Positions 34,199 to 43,639 of a stretch of 64,000 nt of DNA are shown piece after piece. The stretch covers positions 126,079,875 through 126,143,874 of the forward strand of contig NC_133332.1 in assembly GCF_042186555.1 (NCBI RefSeq), in the 5' to 3' direction. The stretch comes from Aquarana catesbeiana (Eukaryota > Chordata > Amphibia > Anura > Ranidae). The translations under genes and the position numbers were made by a program. Under the pieces are notes generated by a model. That model made no database searches and was not told where the DNA came from. It saw only the letters and a list, made by a program, of their open reading frames with translations. Every line of letters starts with the position of its first letter. The stretch's first letter is position 1.

Positions 34199-34426
34199 TT
34201 GTTCTAAACAGGGGAATTGGCGCTGTCCTAATGTGTATGTAGGAGTGATAATTCTCCTCAGGGGTACAAGACAAGGTATTAGCTTATAAACAAAAGTGTC
34301 ATAAGTATCAAGAAAAACTGTGCAAAAATTACTAAACTGTGAGTGAATCACCTGTGAGGTGAAATGGAAAAAAAGTGTAGAGCGTTCTAAAGTGCATATA
34401 AAATCGCATATACAAAAAAGTATATA
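34199..34426 (-). repeat. PLE terminal repeat copy (3' side)
   Basis: 228 bp, starting TTGTTCTAAACAGGGG on the plus strand. It is repeated directly at 39,932-40,159 and inverted at 41,877-42,104, with few differences. Confidence 0.9.
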
Positions 34427-35241
34427 TATCATAGATATCTATATCTTAAAGGTATCTCTATATAAAAAACAAGTGCTTGGGGAACCAAATCCAATGAAAT
34501 TAGTGTAGGAGGAATATATTAGATGATCCGCATAGACAATGATCAAAACACATATAAAGTGAAACCTGAGAAGGTTAAAAAATATATAAAGGTATGGAAG
34601 AACCTCTGTAAATGTGCAAACAAAATTCAGTGAAGGCAATAAATGCAAAACTCTTCAAAGGTGTATCACCATAAAAAATATAAGCTAAAAATATAAGTTA
34701 AAAAACAGTTAATATTTGAATTCTTTGGAAAAAAATATATTGCAAAAACAGTTCTAGGCGTGTGTCCCACTAGTGAAGGAGAAAAGTAGTCACAGCTTTC
34801 ACCCGTTGGTGTTCCGACCTTCACTGCACCCCCACTCGTGTGTACACTTACCGGACTGCCTAACCCCTGCAGGGGTAAAAGGCATATGCAGACAGTCCTG
34901 CGATGGCAACACCGGAAAGTGATCCTCCGCTCAAGGGTGCTGTATCCTGCTCCGGCGTGAGGTCAATCCCAATGACAGGTATCCGTGTGAAGTGAAAACA
35001 GAAAACACTTCATAGTGTGAATCCATAAAAAGGTAGGAATTTTATTGAAAATCCATAAAAATAAGAATAAGAATACAATCCATAAACTGGAACTAAAAAC
35101 AAAGCTAAAAACACTGTGCAGATAGCCGGCTAACAGCCGCGGGGCAGCGTGGTGAGGCGTGCGTTCCACCGCCCGACAGCTGAAAGCGGAACTGACACAA
35201 GCTGGAGGAGAGCGGTGCTGACGTGTGCGTATCACGAGGCC

Positions 35242-35282
35242 ACGCCTTACGCGTTTCGTCATCAAGACGTCATCTGAGGCGC
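35242..35282 (-). ncRNA. Hammerhead ribozyme, core-altered (left arm)
   Basis: On the minus strand: stem I CGCCT, then CAGATGA where CTGATGA is expected (core U4 replaced by A), a GTC/GAC stem II with one extra base, GAAA, a minimal CGCG stem III, cleavage position A, then AGGCG pairing perfectly with CGCCT. Stem I and the GAAA/stem III half fit a PLE hammerhead; the core change should impair cleavage. Mirror copy at 41,033-41,073. Confidence 0.65.
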
Positions 35283-36293
35283 GGCCATCTTGGTGCTCCA
35301 CACGTCTAAATAGGGAAACGGAGGTGCCACTCTAGCCAATCGGATGTTTGAAAGCCGCCCCTTTATCTACCCATACAAAACCATCCAAATAGCTGGTCTG
35401 GCGCCATCATGTGCTAGAAATGTATAATGGTTTTTGGGCGCCTCCGTTTAACAAAAACACAAAGTAATAACATGAGTAAGTCTGGAGAGTAAACAATCAA
35501 CGAGGGGATGCTACCTCATAACGGATGCAATTATTATTACATATCCCAACATTGTGTAACTCCAAATACAAAGGGGAAACAAAAAAAAGGAAGGGAATGG
35601 AAGTACAACACGTATTAATAAAAATGTAATATCAAGGACGTGTTAAAATGATATTGTGATAATTTGTTGTAAAAACTATATATTTTGATATAAAAAATAT
35701 ATATAAAATATATATATAAAATAGGGGGTCTCAAAAATTCCTGTTAGTATATAAACAGATCAAAAGGATGTAATATACCAAAAAAAATTTTGGGTTGGGG
35801 GCCGCAATAAAAATACATGTAAAAATACAAATCCAAATCCCCAAAAATTACATATATAATATATGCCTACATGGAGAACATCTCATATCATAATCAAAGC
35901 CTATAGAATATTAAAAATATTTTAAAAAGGTGTTCAAAAAATCTACATACATAACATTGATTGAAGGCCTGTATTCTAATCTGTGGTACTAATTGGATTC
36001 ATAATGACAATGGGAATCCAAGCAAAATCTATGTGAAAAATGGGAGGAAATAGCACCATGATCACTAGTGGGAAAAAATATAATAAAGGGCTTAAATACT
36101 AATTCGTTTGGAGGGATACAGAAAAGACCATATACAGTACAGGGGCTAACGTACTAGTAAAAATAGTTAAAATGAATCTAAGTGGAATTGTAAAGGAGAA
36201 TATATAGGCGAATATGTAAGACAAGGATCGATTACAAAGTAGAGAATAGAAAGCTTATACAGAAACTGACCAAGACTGATGAAGGAGAGACCC

Positions 36294-38834
36294 TTAGAAA
36301 TTAGACAAAAAACAGTTAAGATCTATCTCTACATTCAGACCCCTGGGGACAAGGCAATCTAAACGATGTATCCACCTCGTTTCGTTTTGCGATATCAGTA
36401 TCCTCTTACTGCCCCCCCTCCAGTGGTTTTTTATGGTATCTATCCCATAAAAGATGAGGCCTGACGGGACCCTGTGGTGAAATTCATCAAAGTGTCTGGA
36501 GAGGTTGTGTTTGGGGAACCCTTTTTTTATGTTATTAATATGTTCCCTAATCCGTACACAAAGGGGTCTAGTGGTCCTGCCCACATATTGCAGCCGACAG
36601 GGGCATTCAATAATATAGGTTACGTGGGTGGTGTTGCAAGTAACCAGTTCCCTAATCTCGTATTCCTTGCCACTCCTGGACTTAAAAGATGTTCTTTTTT
36701 TGGGTTGTCTTTTACTGACACGGCAGGCCAAGCATTTTTGACATCTATAAAATCCCTTCATATCAGAGAACAATTTCACGTTCTTAGGGGGATCAATAAC
36801 ATTATGGACCAGGTGGTTTCTGAGGGTAGGTGCCCTCCTATAGATAAACCTGGGTTTTTTTGTCAGCAAATTTCCGAGAGTTCTATCAGATTTTAAGATC
36901 GGCCAATACTTCCTTACAATGTGCTCGATAGATCTGTACTGTTTGTTGAACCCTGTAACAAAGGAGACGTCTACTGGAGAACTTCTCTTCCTGTTACCTA
37001 CTGTTAGCAGGGAGTTCCGGTCATATTCCTGTATCTCATTTCTTATATTAGCCAGAACTTCTGGATCATACCCCTTATCTATAAATTTCTTAATCAGGGT
37101 GTCCGTCTGCTTCCGGTAATCTTCAATGTTATCGCAATTCCTCCGTATTCTCAAGAGCTGCCCCTTGGGTATATTATTTTTCCATTTTGGGTGATGGCAG
37201 CTCGAGGTGGGTATATACCCATTGCGATCGGTGGATTTGAAAAAAGTTCTAGTTGCCAACTCTCCCCCCTGTTTGAAAATCTGTAGGTCTAAGTATTCAA
37301 TCGCGTCACACTCTATCTTACCCGTGAACGAGATCCCGTATACATTTCTATTGAGATCCTCCAAGAACCTACCAAAGGAGTCGGAGGCCCCTTGCCACAC
37401 GATAATTATATCGTCAATATACCGTCGGTAAAACTTAATCTCGGGATTCCTGCTGTTATAAATGTAGCGTTCTTCAAATAAATCCATAAATAAATTCGCC
37501 ACACTCGGCGCATACTTGGCGCCCATAGCAACCCCCTTTTTCTGTACATAAAAATCTTTTTGGTACCAGAAGTAATTACTCCCCATTGCCAATTCCAGAC
37601 CTTCCAGAATAAATTGTATTTGTTCATGTTTGAGGTCCGAACCCTCATCTAGGGCTTTCTCAACCCCTCTTAGACCATCCTTCTGTGTGATACTGGTATA
37701 CAAAGAATTGACATCAATTGTTGCCAAAAGACAGTGTTCAATTCCAGTGACCGTTCTCAATTCGTTAATGAGCTGAGTGCTATCCCTGAGGTAGGATTTG
37801 CCCTTTGCTACTTGTGGTTTCAGGAATTTATCAATGTATTCTCCTAGTCTCGAAAACAGGGAGTCCAATCCATTAATAATAGGTCTACCCGGTGGTTTAC
37901 TCAACCGCTTATGTATTTTGGGCAGATAATATATAACAGGAATTTTTGTGGCGTCCGGAACCAGGTACCTAGCTTCTTTTTTATTCAAAATGCCCATATC
38001 GCCACCTTTTTTCACCAATCTTTTTAAACTTCTTAGATATTGGGATTTGGGGTTGCTTTTTAATTTTTTATAGGTGTTTTCAACTCCCAGTAGGTTCCTC
38101 ATTTCCTCTTCGTATTCCTCTTTTTTCAGGATCACAAGACCCCCTCCCTTATCGGCAGGTCTTATTACTACCTCTTTCCTTTTGCCGATATCCTTGATCG
38201 TCTTCCAAATCTGGGAACTTTTGGATTTTCTAGTGCTCATTTTGGCTAGGTCATTCTCGACCATCCGTTTAAAAGCACCTATACATTGGTCCCCCGGGAC
38301 CTTAGGGTTGAAGATGGAGTTATTCCTCAATTCGGTATGGGTATAGCCATCAGTCACGGTAGTCGCGTTAACTTTTTTATTCAGAGCGTAGTACTTCTTA
38401 ATCTTTAATTTCCTAATAAACTTTTGTAAATCGATGTATACCTCAAATTTATCAATCCCTTTTTCTGGTGCATATTTCAGTCCTAGATCCAATAACCTGA
38501 TTTCATCATCTGTAAAGGTTGCATCACTTAAATTATAGATTCCCTGGCCTAGTATTCCCTTCTTCTTTTTCTGCTTGCCTCCTCGTTTCCCTCTCCTCTG
38601 TTTCTTTCGTAACCTCTGAATTGGTGTTCTGGCTCTCTCTCCAGGTTCGTATTCCTTCCATCCTCTGGATTCATACGTGGATGTTGTGGGGAAAATTGAT
38701 CTCGATGTCCATTCGTCCTCTGCATCCTGTACGTACCGGGCAGTGGGTCTCTTCTTTGGGGTCTCCGGGGACCATACGAATCTCGCCAAGTCCCTCTCCA
38801 ACTGGGTGGATGATATTGGACCCTCGCATTCCAT
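36294..38834 (-). CDS. PLE reverse transcriptase with GIY-YIG endonuclease (ORF2, 846 aa)
   Basis: Replicates the element: it copies its RNA into DNA at a nick made by its own endonuclease. Residues: 1-95 basic, ending RLRKKQRRGKRGGKQKKKKG, possibly nuclear-targeting; 100-150 the NLSD..FTDDEIRLLDLGLKYAP block common to PLE N-termini; 295-505 the RT palm and fingers with YLPKIHK, ATIDVNSLYTSI (motif A, Asp374), GVAMGAKYAPSVANL (434-448) and RYIDDIIIVW (471-480, catalytic DD at 474-475); 556-570 PKGQLLRIRRNC; 698-704 CQKCLAC, a zinc-finger-like pair; 735-770 GIY-YIG with TYIIECPC, YVGRT and CVRIREH (catalytic Arg); a Glu at about 818 (NETRW) as the likely metal ligand. The frame is open and full length for the class. 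The Met at 38,834 is chosen because it is the first in frame, but entry by frameshift from ORF1 is an alternative. Confidence 0.92.
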   Translation of the reverse strand: MECEGPISSTQLERDLARFVWSPETPKKRPTARYVQDAEDEWTSRSIFPTTSTYESRGWKEYEPGERARTPIQRLRKKQRRGKRGGKQKKKKGILGQGIYNLSDATFTDDEIRLLDLGLKYAPEKGIDKFEVYIDLQKFIRKLKIKKYYALNKKVNATTVTDGYTHTELRNNSIFNPKVPGDQCIGAFKRMVENDLAKMSTRKSKSSQIWKTIKDIGKRKEVVIRPADKGGGLVILKKEEYEEEMRNLLGVENTYKKLKSNPKSQYLRSLKRLVKKGGDMGILNKKEARYLVPDATKIPVIYYLPKIHKRLSKPPGRPIINGLDSLFSRLGEYIDKFLKPQVAKGKSYLRDSTQLINELRTVTGIEHCLLATIDVNSLYTSITQKDGLRGVEKALDEGSDLKHEQIQFILEGLELAMGSNYFWYQKDFYVQKKGVAMGAKYAPSVANLFMDLFEERYIYNSRNPEIKFYRRYIDDIIIVWQGASDSFGRFLEDLNRNVYGISFTGKIECDAIEYLDLQIFKQGGELATRTFFKSTDRNGYIPTSSCHHPKWKNNIPKGQLLRIRRNCDNIEDYRKQTDTLIKKFIDKGYDPEVLANIRNEIQEYDRNSLLTVGNRKRSSPVDVSFVTGFNKQYRSIEHIVRKYWPILKSDRTLGNLLTKKPRFIYRRAPTLRNHLVHNVIDPPKNVKLFSDMKGFYRCQKCLACRVSKRQPKKRTSFKSRSGKEYEIRELVTCNTTHVTYIIECPCRLQYVGRTTRPLCVRIREHINNIKKGFPKHNLSRHFDEFHHRVPSGLIFYGIDTIKNHWRGGSKRILISQNETRWIHRLDCLVPRGLNVEIDLNCFLSNF

Positions 38835-39793
38835 CTCCCAGGGGGCCTTTCTCGTGGTCTTCCCTGCTGAAAATCCCTTTCTTCTGGGTATTCTCTCCTA
38901 TTCCTGGAATCCCATGGTGTCCGTTGCCTCCCATACCTAAGGGGGGAGAATCGGTTGCGGGTGGATACATTATATCTTGGACTCATTGGAGGTCTTCCAT
39001 AATAATCATCTCTCCTATTACCCGGATAACTGGATACATTATATCTTGGACTCATTGGAGGTCTTCCATAATAATCATCTCTCCTATTACCCGGATAACT
39101 AGAAGGGGAAATAGGGGTTCTAGGAATAGCTTCTCTCCTATTGGGGGTAGTATTTTCAAACCTAGTGCGGCGAGGAGTATTCAGGGGCTGAGTGCCCTCC
39201 TCTATAATCTCGTCAGAAAACTGATCATCCAGGGATAATTCATCCAAATCAACACTTGCTTCTCCCATCTCAATCTGCCATTTATAAACCTTCTTGTTGG
39301 TATAATCAAGGACGTCCCTTTTGTATTTCTTTTGTTTTTTGGCTTGAATGTCTGCATCATATTTTTTGATATGTTCCTGCAGTTCCCTTTCTTTAACCTT
39401 ATAGTCGCTCTGACTATTAAAAGGTAATAACAATGTTCTTATCTCATTAATGTTGACCTCAATCGTCCTCATTTTTAATTGTCTCCTTTTTATGATATTA
39501 CCAAGGAGTTTCTTCTCACATTTAGAAAAGAAGGAAAACCAATCCTCCATAAGAGTAACATCATTTAAATTATCATTAGGGTTTAAATCCCACCTTAATC
39601 TTCTTGGTGTCATATTCTCGCCAATATACGTTTCAAGGGTGGCAATATCCCACCACACCCTGAGTTGTTTTTCAAGTAAGTGTTTCAGCTGCTTAAAGAG
39701 ACTAGTCATATCTTGCATATTATTGACCTGCTCCTGACTGAATATCCCTGTAAGGTTGATATTCCTATTCCCCATATAGCCAAAAATGTCCAT
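38549..39793 (-). CDS. PLE ORF1, 414-aa basic protein
   Basis: Upstream ORF of the same element, not matched to a named family. Residues 1-115 contain hydrophobic/charged stretches (LLEKQLRVWWDIATLETYIGE, RRLRWDL). Residues 95-180 are rich in Lys, Glu and Leu with likely helical or coiled-coil character. Residues 205-414 are Arg/Gly/Pro/Tyr-rich and probably disordered, as in nucleic-acid-binding tails. A 22-residue segment (SSYPGNRRDDYYGRPPMSPR...) is perfectly duplicated, encoded by 66-bp tandem repeats near 38,967-39,098. It overlaps ORF2 by 286 bp with ORF2 in the -1 frame. It starts 44 nt after the leader repeat, the first ATG of the unit. Function is inferred as RNA binding or an N-terminal part of the polyprotein. 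Confidence 0.75.
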   Translation of the reverse strand: MDIFGYMGNRNINLTGIFSQEQVNNMQDMTSLFKQLKHLLEKQLRVWWDIATLETYIGENMTPRRLRWDLNPNDNLNDVTLMEDWFSFFSKCEKKLLGNIIKRRQLKMRTIEVNINEIRTLLLPFNSQSDYKVKERELQEHIKKYDADIQAKKQKKYKRDVLDYTNKKVYKWQIEMGEASVDLDELSLDDQFSDEIIEEGTQPLNTPRRTRFENTTPNRREAIPRTPISPSSYPGNRRDDYYGRPPMSPRYNVSSYPGNRRDDYYGRPPMSPRYNVSTRNRFSPLRYGRQRTPWDSRNRREYPEERDFQQGRPRERPPGRWNARVQYHPPSWRGTWRDSYGPRRPQRRDPLPGTYRMQRTNGHRDQFSPQHPRMNPEDGRNTNLEREPEHQFRGYERNRGEGNEEASRKRRREY

Positions 39794-39931
39794 AGCAGCA
39801 GAACTGAAAGGTACACCTGAAAGGTGACAGACAAATGAATAACAGAAGTTCCGCGCTTAGGAAATAAATAAAACGGGACTGCTGCCCCCCTTAAAAGTGG
39901 AAATCACCGAGGTGAAATCCAAGCTAGGAAA

Positions 39932-40159
39932 TTGTTCTAAACAGGGGAATTGGCGCTGTCCTAATGTGTATGTAGGAGTGATAATTCTCCTCAGGGGTAC
40001 AAGACAAGGTATTAGCTTATAAACAAAAGTGTCATAAGTATCAAGAAAAACTGTGCAAAAATTACTAAACTGTGAGTGAATCACCTGTGAGGTGAAATGG
40101 AAAAAAAGTGCAGAGCGTTCTAAAGTGCATATAAAATCGCATATACAAAAAAGTATATA
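39932..40159 (-). repeat. PLE terminal repeat copy (5' side)
   Basis: Direct copy of 34,199-34,426. It lies upstream of the leader and ORF1, so the element is bounded by LTR-like repeats, as reported for PLEs. Confidence 0.9.
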
Positions 40160-42199
40160 GCCCCTGTACTGTATATGGTCTTTTCTGTATCCCTCCAAAC
40201 GAATTAGTATTTAAGCCCTTTATTATATTTTTTCCCACTAGTGATCATGGTGCTATTTCCTCCCATTTTTCACATAGATTTTGCTTGGATTCCCATTGTC
40301 ATTATGAATCCAATTAGTACCACAGATTAGAATACAGGCCTTCAATCAATGTTATGTATGTAGATTTTTTGAACACCTTTTTAAAATATTTTTAATATTC
40401 TATAGGCTTTGATTATGATATGAGATGTTCTCCATGTAGGCATATATTATATATGTAATTTTTGGGGATTTGGATTTGTATTTTTACATGTATTTTTATT
40501 GCGGCCCCCAACCAAAAATTTTTTTTGGTATATTACTTCCTTTTGATCTGTTTATATATTAACAGGAATTTTTGAGACCCCCTATTTTATATATATTATA
40601 TATATATATTTTATATATATTTTTTATATCAAAATATATAGTTTTTACAACAAATTATCACAATATCATTTTAACACGTCCTTGATATTACATTTTTATT
40701 AATACGTGTTGTACTTCCATTCCCTTCCTTTTTTGTTTCCCCTTTGTATTTGGAGTTACACAATGTTGGGATATGTAATAATAATTGCATCTGTTATGAG
40801 GTAGCATCCCCTCGTTGATTGTTTACTCTTCAGACTTACTCATGTTATTACTTTGTGTTTTTGTTAAACGGAGGCGCCCAAAAACCATTATACATTTCTA
40901 GCACATGATGGCGCCAGACCAGCTATTTGGATGGTTTTGTATTGGTAGATAAAGGGGCGGCTTTCAAACATCCGATTGGCTAGAGTGGCACCTCCGTTTC
41001 CCTATTTAGACGTGTGGAGCACCAAGATGGCCGCGCCTCAGATGACGTCTTGATGACGAAACGTGTAAGGCGTGGCCTCGTGATACGCACACGTCAGCAC
41101 CGCTCTCCTCCAGCTTGTGTCAGTTCCGCTTTCAGCTGTCGGGCGGTGGAACGCACGCCTCACCACGCTGCCCTGCGGCTGTTAGCCGGCTATCTGCACA
41201 GTGTTTTTAGCTTTGTTTTTTAGTTCCAGTTTATGGATTGTATTCTTATTCTTATTTTTATGGATTTTCAATAAAATTCCTACCTTTTTATGGATTCACA
41301 CTATGAAGTGTTTTCTGTTTTCACTTCAAACGGATACCTGTCATTGGGATTGACCTCACTCCGGAGCAGGATACAGCATCCTTGAGCGGAGGATCACTTT
41401 CCGGTGTTGCCATCGCAGGACTGTCTGCATATGCCTTTTACCCCTGCAGGGGTTAGGCAGTCCGGTGAGTGTACACACGAGTGGGGGTGCAGTGAAGGTT
41501 GGAACACCAACGGGTGAAAGCTGTGACTACTTTTCTCCTTCACTAGTGGGACACACGCCTAGAACTGTTTTTGCAATATATTTTTTTCCAAAGAATTCAA
41601 ATATTGACTGTTTTTTAACTTATATTTTTTATGGTGATACACCTTTGAAGAGTTTTGCATTTATTGCCTTCACTGAATTTTGTTTGCACATTTACAGAGG
41701 TTCTTCCATACCTTTATATATTTTTTAACCTTCTCAGGTTTCACTTTATATGTGTTTTGATCATTGTCTATGCGGATCATCTAATATATTCCTCCTACAC
41801 TAATTTCATTGGATTTGGTTCCCCAAGCACTTGTTTTTTATATAGAGATACCTTTTAAGATATAGATATCTATGATATATATACTTTTTTGTATATGCGA
41901 TTTTATATGCACTTTAGAACGCTCTGCACTTTTTTTCCATTTCACCTCACAGGTGATTCACTCACAGTTTAGTAATTTTTGCACAGTTTTTCTTGATACT
42001 TATGACACTTTTGTTTATAAGCTAATACCTTGTCTTGTACCCCTGAGGAGAATTATCACTCCTACATACACATTAGGACAGCGCCAATTCCCCTGTTTAG
42101 AACAATTTCCTAGCTTGGATTTCACCTCGGTGATTTCCACTTTTAAGGGGGGCAGCAGTCCCGTTTTATTTATTTCCTAAGCGCGGAACTTCTGTTATT
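40160..42199 (+). repeat. Right inverted arm: 5'-truncated second PLE unit plus leader
   Basis: Starts abruptly at a point equivalent to 36,146 of the 3' UTR and runs through the third terminal-repeat copy (41,877-42,104). It then enters 95 bases of 5' leader before the TSD, so the copied template ran past the terminal repeat into the next unit's leader. Confidence 0.88.
41033..41073 (+). ncRNA. Hammerhead ribozyme, core-altered (right arm)
   Basis: Mirror of 35,242-35,282. Same CAGATGA core change and stem I (GCGCCT/AGGCGT). The stem III loop reads GT instead of GC (CGTGT), so the two arms differ by one base here. Confidence 0.65.
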
Positions 42200-42282
42200 C
42201 ATAGACTAACATAGACAGGCCTTTTTAAGCTGCAAAAAAAGCTCAAAAAAGCAGCTGTAAAAACGTCCGTGTGCATGAGGAC

Positions 42283-42407
42283 TTAGAACGACAAGGATGT
42301 GGAATTCCCTTCCACAGGCGGTGGTCTCAGCGGGGAGCATTAATAGCTTCAAGAAACTATTAGATAATCACCTGAATGACCGCAACATACAGGGATATAC
42401 AATGTAA
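42283..42407 (+). pseudogene. CR1 ORF2 C-terminus
   Basis: Continues the CR1 frame broken at 33,857: RTTRMWNSLPQAVVSAGSIN, then FKKLLDNHLNDRNIQGY and the stop at 42,405-42,407. This is the usual CR1 carboxyl end. The 3' UTR to about 42,489 follows. Confidence 0.85.
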
Positions 42408-42489
42408 TACTGACACATAATCACACACATAGGTTGGACTTGATGGACTTGTGTCTTTTTTCAACCTCACCTACTATGTAACTATGTAA

Positions 42490-42675
42490 CATAGCATCCC
42501 ACGGCATTTCCACTGTATGCACAACAATGATATTAAATGCTTGGAAGTTTTTGTTATAGAGACTATCCCTAAAGGTACCTTGACTGCAAATGAGATTTTC
42601 CCTATTATGCAAAAGGGAAGTATTTTGGATTTATGTCTGACTCTTTTGCGCCCAAAGGGCTAAATAAGGAATTAG
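42490..42675 (+). pseudogene. Old PLE endonuclease C-terminus
   Basis: Resumes directly after the CR1 3' tail. SRHFHCMHNNDIKCLEVFVI parallels the NLSRHFDEFH...LIFYGID block of the young PLE. It then shifts toward a LRPKGLNKELE ending that parallels LVPRGLNVEIDLNCF. The stop is near 42,694 in the PLE frame. Together with 31,448-32,257 this is one interrupted coding sequence. Confidence 0.75.
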
Positions 42676-43635
42676 AAACATGCGGTTTCGTCTAGTTCCT
42701 TTCATAGGATCCCCCCCCTTTTGTATTCCTACTTTTCTTCCCCCCCTTCCCCCCCCTCTTTTCATTTCATCAATTTCCCTTTCCCCTTTCCTTCCCTTAT
42801 CACTTTCTTCCGCATTCCCTTTTCCCTTCTTCCCCCTCTTGTTTTTTCCACCTCTCTATTTTTTCCCTCCTTTCCCCACTTATGCCCTCCCCCCCCCCTC
42901 CTCATTTGATTTTAGTGGCCGCAGTATTTATTCATGGTTATTTATATACATATTTGGCAATTCATTTTGTATGGTTATTATTCAGTGCAATGTTTGAATA
43001 CAATATACAATGCAATATACATTGCACATTTTTTATTTAATTTTTTGTCGTTTTTCTTGTCAGATTTTTTCTATTTTTTTAAATTTGCATCCATACATAT
43101 ATTTTTCATTTACCGTTGTGATTGTTATTTGTTTATCATGTGCATATATAACACTAAAGATTATTTGAATTTGCATAATTATGTATATTCTCAATGTTTC
43201 TCCTCTAAGCAACAAGGGGTTAAGGCTTGTTACAAAATTGTCCTGCCCCACTGCTCTGCTTACTCCCTGCCCTTACACACTATTTAAACTTCCTGGTTGC
43301 CCACTCCTGTGACTTCGAAAAAGTGCATGCGCGCGAAAGGCGTCGTCACGGTAACCGAGAAGCTTGCGGGTCACACTGGTCCTTTAGTAGATCCAGTCAC
43401 CATAGCCTCCATCAGCACTGACTGCCATCCACGCCAGTTAACCCAGCTCTGGTTCCAGCCCTCCGGATGTTGCATCCTTCCAGGACACTCCTATCCAGCA
43501 GTGAGCAGCCACAAACGTGTTTGGTTCCATCAGGAGAGAGCAGCTCAGATCCATCTGCGGATCGCGGCACCTTCCCATCTCCTCTCAGCACACCAGCTGG
43601 TCTGGCGTCTGACACGTGAAGCATGGAGTTTGGCT
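42676..43635 (+). repeat. Old PLE 3' noncoding region
   Basis: CT-rich tract (42,710-42,900), then AT-rich sequence, then a CTATTTAAA block (43,280-43,288) just before the hammerhead-like relic. The order (TATA-like block, ribozyme, GC-richer leader) matches CCTATTTAGA upstream of 41,033 in the young PLE. Confidence 0.5.
43309..43349 (+). ncRNA. Hammerhead-like relic in old PLE
   Basis: GTGAC (43,309-43,313) pairs with GTCAC (43,345-43,349) as stem I, and GAAAGGCGTC has the 3' core form. The CTGATGA box is unrecognisable. Position and outer pairing suggest a decayed ribozyme. Confidence 0.35.
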
Positions 43636-43639
43636 CTAC

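Larger units (their letters stand above)
34199..36146 (-). repeat. Left inverted arm of the PLE (3' UTR)
   Basis: The 1.95-kb region is mirrored at 40,160-42,104. It includes the hammerhead-like motif, a TTTTATTGAAAATCC block (complement of a polyadenylation-type AATAAA) and TA-rich stretches. Confidence 0.88.
34199..42199 (-). mobile_element. Young Penelope-like element with inverted partial copy (8.0 kb)
   Basis: Perfect 14-bp TSD CATAGACTAACATA at 34,185-34,198 and 42,200-42,213. Read on the minus strand: a 228-bp terminal repeat (39,932-40,159), a 5' leader, ORF1, ORF2, a 3' UTR of about 1.9 kb and a second 228-bp repeat (34,199-34,426). Next to its 5' end a second, 5'-truncated unit lies in the opposite orientation: 40,160-42,104 mirrors 34,199-36,146, then 95 bases repeat the 5' leader (39,837-39,931). 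Direct plus inverted partial units are a known habit of PLEs. The two coding frames are open and the arms nearly identical, so the insertion is recent. Confidence 0.9.
33858..42282. mobile_element. 410-bp PIF-type MITE, split by the young PLE
   Basis: Ends GCCCTCATGCACAC at 33,858 and GTGTGCATGAGGAC at 42,282, flanked by TAA (33,855-33,857) and TTA (42,283-42,285). The interior is rich in AGCGTTTTT, with its complement AAAAACG. Without the PLE and one duplication copy the MITE is 410 bp. The minus-strand CR1 fragment near 43,845 shows the uninterrupted target (CTGTAAGAGCGG), confirming the insertion point. Confidence 0.8.
32258..42489 (+). mobile_element. CR1-type LINE, 5'-truncated, split by MITE plus PLE
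   Basis: Coding part 32,258-33,857 and 42,283-42,407, then a short 3' UTR that ends in repeats of CTATGTAA near 42,489. CR1 elements typically end in such a short tandem octamer. The 5' end is truncated inside ORF2. The interrupting block 33,858-42,282 is the MITE with the young PLE inside it. Confidence 0.85.

Noticed and set aside
36474..39238. Plus-strand open frames of 66-239 codons across the PLE
   Set aside because: Antisense shadows of ORF1 and ORF2, without their own similarity.
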